This document shows positions 1 through 5,505 of a stretch of DNA of 7,173 nt, in pieces; position 1 is the stretch's first letter, and the number at the start of each line of letters is the position of its first letter. The translations under genes and the position numbers were made by a program. The DNA lies in contig URWZ01000078.1 of NCBI GenBank assembly GCA_900551625.1, forward strand, positions 1 to 7,173, given 5' to 3'. The stretch is from an uncultured Collinsella sp. (lineage in GTDB: Bacteria; Actinomycetota; Coriobacteriia; Coriobacteriales; Coriobacteriaceae). The notes below the pieces were generated by a model. The model had not been told where the DNA came from and searched no databases. It saw only the letters and a list, made by a program, of their open reading frames with translations.

Positions 1-44
1 CACACTGCATATCGTCGGCAGCGTCAGATGTGTATAAGAGACAG
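1..44 (+). other. Illumina Nextera adapter left on the contig end (artefact)
   Basis: Bases 12-44 are identical to the Nextera read-1 transposase adapter. Bases 26-44 are the 19-base Tn5 mosaic end (AGATGTGTATAAGAGACAG). Bases 4-11 (ACTGCATA) sit exactly where the i5 index belongs and match, from memory, the Nextera index numbered 506. Bases 1-3 (CAC) match the end of the P5 arm. This is library construct, not genome, and not a natural Tn5 end. Genomic sequence starts at 45. Any reading frame running through this stretch is meaningless there. Confidence 0.98.
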
Positions 45-45
45 G

Positions 46-2229
46 GCTCTGCGCGGTGAACTTCTCGGCCGAGACGCCGGCGCCAAGGATCTCTTCGGTT
101 GTGCCGATGGTGGTGACCGAGCGGCCCTTCTTGGCCGTAAAGGCCTGGACACCCTGCGTGTTGGTAGTCGTCTTGGTCTTGAGCAGCGACGTGTTGAAGT
201 TCATCAGGCGGTAGTCGCTCGAGACCAGCGCGATGTCGCGGTCCTCCTTGAGCACCTGCGCATACAGCAGCTTGCTGCCGCCGTAGATGGCGTTCTTAAG
301 GCGCTTGCGGTTGGTCTTGGTGACGTATCCAGAAAGCGCGACGCGCACCACGCGGCCGTTCTCAAAGACGAACAGCACGTCGGCCTTGTAGTCCTCGGGG
401 TCGATGACCCAGATGACGCTCTCGTCGGGTTCCATCTCAAGATCGGTGGGCAGGTACGAGCCCAGCTGGGCCGACTTGGTGTCCTCAAACGCCGCAACCT
501 TGCACTTGTACACCTGGCTCTTGTTGGTAAAGACCAGCAGCTCGTGGGTGTTGGAGGACGGAAACTCGATAAAGGGTTTGTCGCCGTCCTTGTACTTGAG
601 CGTGGTCGCCTTCTTGAGCACGCGGTCCGTCATCTTCTTAAGGTAGCCATCGCGCGAGAGCATGATGGTAACCGGATATTCCTCGACCTCGGGCTCCAGG
701 CTCACCTCAATGACCTCGTGGGGCTCAATCCTGCCCGTGCGGCGCGGCATCACGTACTTCTTGTTGACTGCGGCCAGCTCGTCGCTGATGACCTTCTTGA
801 TGTTCTCCTCGCTGGAGAGGATCTCCTCAAGCTCGGCAATCTCGCCCTCAAGCTTGGCGATGTCCTTGGTGCGGTTGAGGATGTACTCCTCGTTGATGTT
901 GCGGAGCTTAAGCTCGGCAACAAACTCGGCCTGGGTCTCGTCGATGTCGAAGCCGCGCATAAGGTTGGGCACGACCTCGGCCTCGAGCTTGGTGCCACGG
1001 ATGATGGCGATCGCCTTGTCGATGTCGAGCAAGATCGCCTCGAGGCCGTGCAGCAGGTGCAGGCGCTCGGACTTTTTGCCCAGGTCAAAGTTAATGCGGC
1101 GACGCGTGGACTCAATACGCCACTTGACCCACTCGTGCAGGATCTGGCGCACGCCCATGACACGGGGATAGCCGTCGACGAGCACGTTGAAGTTGCACGA
1201 GAACGAATCCTGCAGCGTGGTCGAGCGATAGAGCTTGGCCATGAGCTTGTCGGGGTCGACGCCGCGCTTAAGGTCGATGGCGATGCGCAAACCCGAGAGG
1301 TCGGTTTCGTCGCGGATGTCGGCAATCTCCTTGACCTTGCCCTCTTTGGAAAGCTTGACGATGCGCTCGATGATGACATCGGTCTTGGTGGTGTAGGGGA
1401 TCTCGTAGACCTCGATGATGCGCTCTTCGGGAATCCAGCGCCAGCGGGAGCGGATCTGGAAGCTGCCAAGGCCGGTCTCGACGATCTTTTCCATCTCCTC
1501 GCGGCGGTAGATAATCTCGCCGCCGGTCGAGAAGTCGGGCATGGGCATGTACTCGAGCAGGTCGCAGTCTGGATCCTTGAGGTAGTGCATTGTGGCGGTG
1601 CAGACCTCGTTGAGGTTGAAACCGCAGATGTCAGAAGCCATGGCGACGCCGATGCCCTTGTTGGCCGAGACGAGGATGTTGGGGAACGTGGTGGGCAGCA
1701 GGCGCGGCTCCTTCATGGCGCCGTCGTAGCTGTCGACGAAGTCGACCGGGTCCTTGTCGATGTCCTTGAAGATCTCGGCGCTGATGGGGGAGAGCTTGGC
1801 CTCGGTATAACGTGAGGCGGCGTAGCTCAGGTCGCCCGAATAGTACTTGCCAAAGTTGCCCTTCGACTCCACAAAGGGGGCGAGCAGCGCCTCGTTGCCC
1901 GTCGCAAGGCGCACCATCGTCTCGTAGATTGCGGCGTCGCCGTGTGGGTTGAGCTTCATGGTCTGGCCCACGATGTTGGCGCTCTTCTGGCGCTCGCCCT
2001 TGAGCAGACCCATCTTGTACATGGTGTAGAGCAGCTTGCGATGCGAGGGCTTAAAGCCGTCGATCTCGGGGAATGCACGCGAGACGTTGACGCTCATAGC
2101 GTAGGGCATGTAGTTGACCTCGAGCGTCTGCGTGATCGGCTGGTCGGTGACCTCGGAGTGCAGGCCGATGACGTTCTCGGCATTGACCTGCTTTTTCTTG
2201 GGCTGGTTCTTCGTCTTCTTCTTTGCCAC
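46..2229 (-). CDS. parC: Type IIA DNA topoisomerase subunit A, ParC/GyrA-like, 3' end missing
   Basis: This is the DNA breakage-reunion subunit, which with the ParE-like partner passes one duplex through another to decatenate or relax DNA in the cytoplasm. 728 codons are visible. The GTG start at 2229 is preceded by AAGAGGA (2234-2240), a good ribosome binding site. After a lysine-rich start come the winged-helix motifs: YAMSVNVSRAFPEIDG from about residue 43, the quinolone-region segment NPHGDAAIYE at 94-103, and the active-site context AASRYTE with catalytic Tyr141. A coiled-coil segment lies at about 445-485. From about residue 505 a C-terminal domain follows, with SRDGYLKKM at its start. 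I see no gyrase-type QRRGGKG box, which favours topoisomerase IV over gyrase, although the symbol remains a best guess. Position 99 is Ala where E. coli GyrA has Ser83. The frame runs without a stop into the adapter at 44, so the true C terminus is lost; how many residues are missing cannot be told. Confidence 0.93.
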
Positions 2230-2233
2230 GATA

Positions 2234-2240
2234 TCCTCTT
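2234..2240 (-). promoter_or_regulatory. Ribosome binding site of parC-like gene
   Basis: On the minus strand AAGAGGA precedes the GTG codon by four bases (ATATC lies between the core and the start, counting the last A). No in-frame ATG is nearby, so this site decides the choice of the GTG start. It lies in the 45-base gap after the upstream gene's stop codon, consistent with co-translation from one mRNA. Confidence 0.7.
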
Positions 2241-2274
2241 GAACTTCTTATGGGCCGTCGTTATCGATTTGCTG

Positions 2275-4272
2275 CTACTGCAGGTCCAGCTGGTCGAGGT
2301 ATTCCTTGCCGTGCTCGGAGATATGGCGCTTGCGGCCTGCCTCGTCGTTGCCCAGTAACAGGTTGAACATGGTTTCCATCTTGGTGACGTCCTCGGGCTC
2401 CACCTTGATCAGACGGCGCGTCTCGGGGTTCATGGTGGTGAGCCACATCATGTCCGGATCGTTCTCACCAAGACCCTTGGAGCGGTTGATCGAGCACTTT
2501 TGGTCGCCGATCTCCTTAAGGATGCCGTTCTTCTCGAGCTCGGTGTAGGCAAAGTAGGTCTTTTCTTTGCAGTTGATCTCGTAGAGCGGCGACTCGGCGA
2601 TATACACGTAGCCTTCGTCGATAAGCGTGGGCACCAGTCGATAGAGCATGGTGAGTACGAGCGTGCGGATGTGATAACCGTCGACATCAGCGTCCGTACA
2701 GATGATGACCTTGTTCCAGTTGAGGTTATCCAGGTCAAAGGCGCCGAGGTTCTTGATGCGCTTGTCCTTGATCTCCACGCCGCAGCCCAGCACGCGCATG
2801 AGGTCCATGATGATGTCGGACTTAAAGATGCGCGGATAGTCTTCCTTCAGGCAGTTGAGGATCTTGCCGCGAACGGGCATAACGCCCTGGAACTCGGCAT
2901 CGCGCGAGGTGCGAATGGCGCCTGCTGCCGAGTCGCCCTCTACGATGTAGATCTCGCGGCGGCTCTTGTCCTTGGAGCGGCAGTCGATGAACTTCTGCAC
3001 GCGGTTGGCCATGTCGGTCTTCTGCTGCAAGTTGGTCTTGATGCTCTGGCGCGTCTTCTCGGCATTCTCGCGCGAGCGCTTGTTGATGAGCACCTGCTCC
3101 ATGATCTTGTTGGCGGCGTCCTTGTTCTCGATCAAGTAGGTCGAGAGACGCTCCTTAAAGAAAGCCGTCATAGCCTGCTGGATAAAGCGGTTATTGATGG
3201 CCTTCTTGGTCTGGTTCTCGTAGGACGTCTGGGTGGAGAAGCAGTTGGTCACCAGCACCAGACAGTCCTGGACGTCCTGCCACTTAATGCCGCTCTCGTT
3301 TTTGTTGTACTTGCCCTGTTGCTTAATGTAAGCATCGATGGCGCTGGTGAGGGCGCTGCGGGCAGCCTTCTCGGGCGAACCGCCGTTTTCGAGCCACGAT
3401 GAGTTGTGGTAGTACTCCTGCATCATGAAGGTGCGCGAGAAGCACATGCACGCGGTGATTTTTACGTTGTAATCGGGCAGGTCCTCGCGATCGCGACCGC
3501 GACGGTCAGCCTCGATAAAGAAGGGCTCGGTGAGATAGTCGGCACCGACCTTCTCGAGCACGTAGTCCTCGATGCCTTTGGGGTAGCAAAAGTCCTCTTC
3601 GGAAAACTCGCCATCGTCGCCCTCGATGCGCAGACGGAAGGTCACGTTGGCGTTGACCACGGCCTGGCGGCGCATGGTCTCGCGATACCAATCGTGGGGG
3701 ATGCTGATGGAGGTAAAGACCTCAAGATCGGGGCGCCACTTGATGGTGGTGCCGGTACGGTCCTCATTGCTGGGCTCAATCTCGAGTGCCTTCTTCTTGG
3801 CGCCGACAACCTTGCCCTTCTTAAAGTGCAGGGAGTATTTGTTGCCGTCGCGCCAAACCGTGACATCCATGTACTCGGAGGCGTACTGGGTCGCGCACGA
3901 ACCCAGGCCGTTGGTACCGAGCGAGAAGTCGTAGTCGCCGCCCTGGTTGTTGTTGTACTTGCCGCCGGCGTAGAGCTCGCAAAAGACAAGCTCCCAGTTA
4001 AAGCGCTTCTCGGAAGGGTTCCAGTCGAGCGGGCAGCCACGGCCATTGTCCTCTACCTGGATAGAGCCATCGCGAAAGGCGGTAAGGGTGATGAGCTTGC
4101 CGTAGCCCTGGCGCGCCTCGTCAACGGCGTTGGACAGGATCTCGAAGGCGGCATGCGCGCAACCGTCGAGCCCGTCCGAGCCAAAGATGACGGCGGGGCG
4201 CAGGCGTACGCGCTCCTCGTCCTTGAGCTGGCGGATACTGTCGTTACCATAGTTTGCGGTGTTTTTTGCCAT
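2275..4272 (-). CDS. parE: Type IIA DNA topoisomerase subunit B, ParE/GyrB-like ATPase
   Basis: This 665-aa subunit binds and hydrolyses ATP to drive strand passage by the A subunit encoded 45 bases downstream. The GHKL ATPase domain shows E44 (general base) and N48 in FEILSNAVDEA, EDNGRG at 74-79, the lid motif GTNGLGS at 119-125, and the QTK loop with Q354 and K356. The Toprim domain has EGDSA at 445-449, RGKILN at 468-473 and DADVD at 527-531. It ends in the usual SKGLGEND-type tail segment (from 598). The length fits a ParE without the large GyrB insertion. Divergent points are RPAVIFGS in place of RPGMYIG, DNGRGCP with Cys, and GTNGLG in place of GLHGVG. The frame extends upstream to an ATG at 4371, but the family-like N terminus (MAKNTANYGNDS) begins at 4272. 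A GAGAG sequence lies just upstream of that ATG, whereas the ATGs at 4311 and 4371 have no ribosome binding site. It is probably cotranscribed with the parC-like gene and possibly under LexA control. Confidence 0.93.
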   Translation of the reverse strand: MAKNTANYGNDSIRQLKDEERVRLRPAVIFGSDGLDGCAHAAFEILSNAVDEARQGYGKLITLTAFRDGSIQVEDNGRGCPLDWNPSEKRFNWELVFCELYAGGKYNNNQGGDYDFSLGTNGLGSCATQYASEYMDVTVWRDGNKYSLHFKKGKVVGAKKKALEIEPSNEDRTGTTIKWRPDLEVFTSISIPHDWYRETMRRQAVVNANVTFRLRIEGDDGEFSEEDFCYPKGIEDYVLEKVGADYLTEPFFIEADRRGRDREDLPDYNVKITACMCFSRTFMMQEYYHNSSWLENGGSPEKAARSALTSAIDAYIKQQGKYNKNESGIKWQDVQDCLVLVTNCFSTQTSYENQTKKAINNRFIQQAMTAFFKERLSTYLIENKDAANKIMEQVLINKRSRENAEKTRQSIKTNLQQKTDMANRVQKFIDCRSKDKSRREIYIVEGDSAAGAIRTSRDAEFQGVMPVRGKILNCLKEDYPRIFKSDIIMDLMRVLGCGVEIKDKRIKNLGAFDLDNLNWNKVIICTDADVDGYHIRTLVLTMLYRLVPTLIDEGYVYIAESPLYEINCKEKTYFAYTELEKNGILKEIGDQKCSINRSKGLGENDPDMMWLTTMNPETRRLIKVEPEDVTKMETMFNLLLGNDEAGRKRHISEHGKEYLDQLDLQ

Positions 4273-4326
4273 ACTCGCTCTCTCGATGCTCCTTTGCTGC
4301 GTTTTAGTCATATAGATAGTCAAGGT

Positions 4327-4355
4327 AGCATAGCCCAGCCCATAGGCGATTCCAA
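4327..4355 (-). promoter_or_regulatory. Candidate promoter of the topoisomerase operon
   Basis: Read on the minus strand, TTGGAA (4350-4355) and TATGCT (4327-4332) are separated by 17 bases, each matching the sigma70 consensus at four of six positions. A transcript would start near 4320 and carry a leader of about 48 bases. The SOS box lies 15 bases upstream of the -35. A weaker alternative, TTGTGC (4411-4416) with TAAGCT (4386-4391) and a 19-base spacer, would place the SOS box immediately downstream of its -10, a more classical repressing position. Which one is used cannot be settled from sequence alone. Confidence 0.35.
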
Positions 4356-4370
4356 CCAACACGAAATCCA

Positions 4371-4386
4371 TCGAACAATCGTTCGA
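4371..4386. promoter_or_regulatory. Putative LexA operator (SOS box)
   Basis: TCGAACAATCGTTCGA is a perfect six-base inverted repeat around four bases. It matches the TCGAAC-N4-GTTCGA operator known for mycobacterial LexA and the related CGAAC-N4-GTTCG box of Bacillus. It lies 98 bases upstream of the parE-like start and 205 bases upstream of the divergent regulator. Twelve fixed bases would be expected by chance about 0.0004 times in a window of this size with even base use. The nearest gene it could control is the topoisomerase operon. LexA itself is not in the window, so binding is inferred. Confidence 0.65.
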
Positions 4387-4502
4387 GCTTAGGTTGAAAA
4401 GAGCTCACTCGCACAAAATCGAGCCGGTTCTGTCCGAGTAAGTTTGAATAGCGAATCGAAGTTGTTGTGTCCGCATGGCGATGACGAACATGGTTTCCAT
4501 AA

Positions 4503-4570
4503 TGACAGATATAGTTGACATCTTCTGATGGATGCAATATATTTCTGTCATGTTGCAACGGATATCTGTC
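4503..4570. repeat. Three ACAGATAT-type half-sites, putative operators
   Basis: Three copies of one short motif surround the promoter. Copy one is TGACAGATAT at 4503-4512 (plus strand). Copy two is ATATTTCTGTCA at 4539-4550, and copy three is GATATCTGTC at 4561-4570; both are in the opposite orientation to copy one. Cores of copies two and three are 21 bases apart, two turns of the helix, so bound proteins would lie on the same face. Copy two overlaps the -10 box. Copies one and three agree over eight core bases; copy two has one change. The likely ligand is the Xre-family protein encoded immediately downstream, acting on its own promoter, but this is inferred from position only. Confidence 0.5.
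4515..4543 (+). promoter_or_regulatory. Strong sigma70-type promoter of the Xre/membrane-protein operon
   Basis: A perfect -35 box TTGACA (4515-4520) is followed by a 17-base spacer and the -10 box TATATT (4538-4543, five of six matches). Transcription would begin near 4550 and give a leader of about 42 bases before the regulator's ATG at 4592. Repeated ACAGATAT-like half-sites lie just upstream of the -35, overlap the -10, and lie in the leader. This is the layout expected for a repressed promoter. Confidence 0.8.
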
Positions 4571-4591
4571 CATTACTACGAAAGGAACTCC

Positions 4592-4822
4592 ATGCCGGGT
4601 AAAAAGAACCTACGCATGAAGGCGGCGCGCGCGGCGGTTGGCCTTTCGCAAGCTGACTTGGCCGAGGCCGTGGGCGTTACGCGCCAGACTATCGGTCTTA
4701 TCGAGGCGGGCGGCTACAACCCCACGCTCAATTTGTGCGTGGCAATCTGTAAGGTGCTGCGCGTTACGTTGAACGACTTGTTTTGGGAAGACGAAACCGA
4801 CGCCGACCCTAATACTCTTTAG
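4592..4822 (+). CDS. Small Xre-family helix-turn-helix transcriptional regulator
   Basis: This 76-aa protein is almost entirely one Cro/C1-type DNA-binding domain. SQADLAEAVGV (19-29) forms the first helix and turn, and TRQTIGLIEAG (30-40) is the recognition helix with the typical Q-T-I/IE pattern. NPTLNLCVAICKVL (43-56) and the LNDLFW ending (60-65) are typical of the YozG-like group of short regulators. An acidic tail (EDETDAD) follows. The ATG at 4592 is preceded by AAGGAA (4582-4587) at good spacing; the frame extends upstream to 4532 but that overlaps the promoter. The stop codon is nine bases before the next gene and is part of that gene's ribosome binding site, so the two are translated together. 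It probably represses its own promoter through the half-sites upstream. Confidence 0.9.
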   Translation: MPGKKNLRMKAARAAVGLSQADLAEAVGVTRQTIGLIEAGGYNPTLNLCVAICKVLRVTLNDLFWEDETDADPNTL

Positions 4823-4825
4823 GAG
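4820..4825 (+). promoter_or_regulatory. Ribosome binding site overlapping the regulator's stop codon
   Basis: TAGGAG contains both the TAG stop of the Xre gene (4820-4822) and the AGGAG Shine-Dalgarno core (4821-4825) for the ATG at 4832, with six bases between core and start. A ribosome finishing the regulator therefore ends on the initiation site of the membrane protein, a tight translational-coupling arrangement. Confidence 0.8.
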
Positions 4826-4831
4826 TTCACT

Positions 4832-5416
4832 ATGAAATATGAAGATCTGAAAATCGTGCAAAAGTGGCGTGAATATGCCGGCCCAAAGGATGAGCGCCTG
4901 GAGGCTGAGAGCGCGAAGATCTACAAGATTGGTTTCGTGCTGCTTTCGTTTGGCATGTTGATGATATTTTTCTACCAGTTTATAGCTCGACAGGTTGCGT
5001 GGGTTCACAGCGACGCCAGTGAAATGCCGCATGGCTTTGCAACGCCGTTCGAGGCAGCCATGTATTTGTGGCTCGTTCTCGTGATGTTGGTTTGCGCAGG
5101 ACTGCAAACGCGGAAGGGCTATGTCGATACCAATCGTTTTGGGCAAACCGAGCATCTTCCTGTTGGATATTTCCTGCTTGTCAGCGGTCTTAGCGGCGCC
5201 GCGTTCGCGCTTGTTATTGCCGCAATGCGCTGTATCGCTGAGGCGCAGATCGTACCGCTCGAAAGCGTCTTTTGGTTGGCGAACCTGGCCACGGGCGTGT
5301 TCTGCGGTGCGACGATTTTCGCGGCCACGTTTGCTGGCCTGTGCGCAACGTTTTTCACGGCGAAAAGACGCCGTGCCAAGCTCGAGGCAGAACTCGACTC
5401 CTCTGACGACATCTAA
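4832..5416 (+). CDS. Four-helix membrane protein paired with Xre regulator (DUF6773-like?)
   Basis: This 194-aa protein has unknown function. It begins with a charged cytoplasmic segment (DERLEAESAKIYKIG, 20-34). Four hydrophobic segments follow at about 31-52, 73-91, 110-132 and 147-175, and a basic then acidic tail (KRRRAKLEAELDSSDDI) closes it. Positive charges at both ends suggest N and C termini inside the cell. I see no catalytic motif, signal peptide or transporter signature. The arrangement resembles the DUF6773/DUF3169-type membrane proteins found next to small YozG-like regulators in Bacillota and Actinomycetota; the DERxE start followed by a hydrophobic segment fits, but the assignment is from memory. 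Production is coupled to the upstream regulator. The membrane protein could sense or respond to an envelope signal, but this is speculation. Confidence 0.88.
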   Translation: MKYEDLKIVQKWREYAGPKDERLEAESAKIYKIGFVLLSFGMLMIFFYQFIARQVAWVHSDASEMPHGFATPFEAAMYLWLVLVMLVCAGLQTRKGYVDTNRFGQTEHLPVGYFLLVSGLSGAAFALVIAAMRCIAEAQIVPLESVFWLANLATGVFCGATIFAATFAGLCATFFTAKRRRAKLEAELDSSDDI

Positions 5417-5421
5417 TGCGT

Positions 5422-5457
5422 AATGGGCTGGCTCTGGGTATCCAGAACCAGCCCATT
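5422..5457. terminator. Hairpin terminator between convergent genes
   Basis: Bases 5422-5437 pair with 5442-5457 to give a 16-base stem with one C-A mismatch (5432/5447) and a GTAT loop. It starts five bases after the membrane-protein stop and lies 49 bases beyond the end of the convergent surface-protein gene, so it could serve both. The T-run on either strand is short (three Ts on the plus strand, none on the minus), so termination may be weak or need a factor. Confidence 0.6.
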
Positions 5458-5505
5458 TGATGTTCGATGAGCCGAGTCGACGTCTCTCACAAAAGTAACT
5501 AGGAG

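Larger units (their letters stand above)
4273..4591. other. Intergenic control region between divergent operons
   Basis: These 319 bases separate the leftward topoisomerase genes from the rightward regulator/membrane-protein pair. They hold a perfect SOS-box palindrome, a candidate leftward promoter, a strong rightward promoter and three similar half-sites, each listed separately. Composition is more AT-rich than the flanking genes. Short open frames crossing it on either strand lack ribosome binding sites and recognisable protein features, so I do not call any gene here. No tRNA, riboswitch or terminator is apparent. Confidence 0.75.

Noticed and set aside
26..44. Tn5 mosaic end as evidence of a natural transposon
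   Set aside because: It is continuous with the Nextera adapter and index bases, so it comes from tagmentation during library preparation.
28..1815. 595-codon plus-strand open frame opposite the parC-like gene, beginning in the adapter
   Set aside because: It is in codon register with the real gene on the other strand. Stops there would need CTA, TTA or TCA codons in the parC-like gene, which are rare at this GC content. The translation has no recognisable features, while the minus strand encodes clear topoisomerase motifs.
4273..4371. 33-residue N-terminal extension of the parE-like protein, starting at 4371
   Set aside because: The extension has no ribosome binding site, overlaps the candidate promoter, and precedes the family-like N terminus at 4272.
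2500..4392. Two plus-strand open frames (2500-3402 and 3406-4392) opposite the parE-like gene
   Set aside because: Same antisense effect of codon bias. No ribosome binding sites or family features, and the opposite strand holds a complete ATPase/Toprim protein.
4405..4500. 31-codon leftward open frame in the intergenic region (starts METMF)
   Set aside because: No Shine-Dalgarno sequence before its ATG and it has no recognisable protein features; most likely chance.
4486..4500. 15-base exact repeat GAACATGGTTTCCAT, also at 2365-2379 inside the parE-like gene
   Set aside because: A single 15-base match is only mildly improbable in 7 kb, and nothing structural connects the two copies. Possibly coincidence; not called a repeat element.
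4304..4573. 89-codon leftward open frame across the divergent promoter region
   Set aside because: It overlaps the strong promoter, SOS box and parE leader, and its translation has no recognisable domain.
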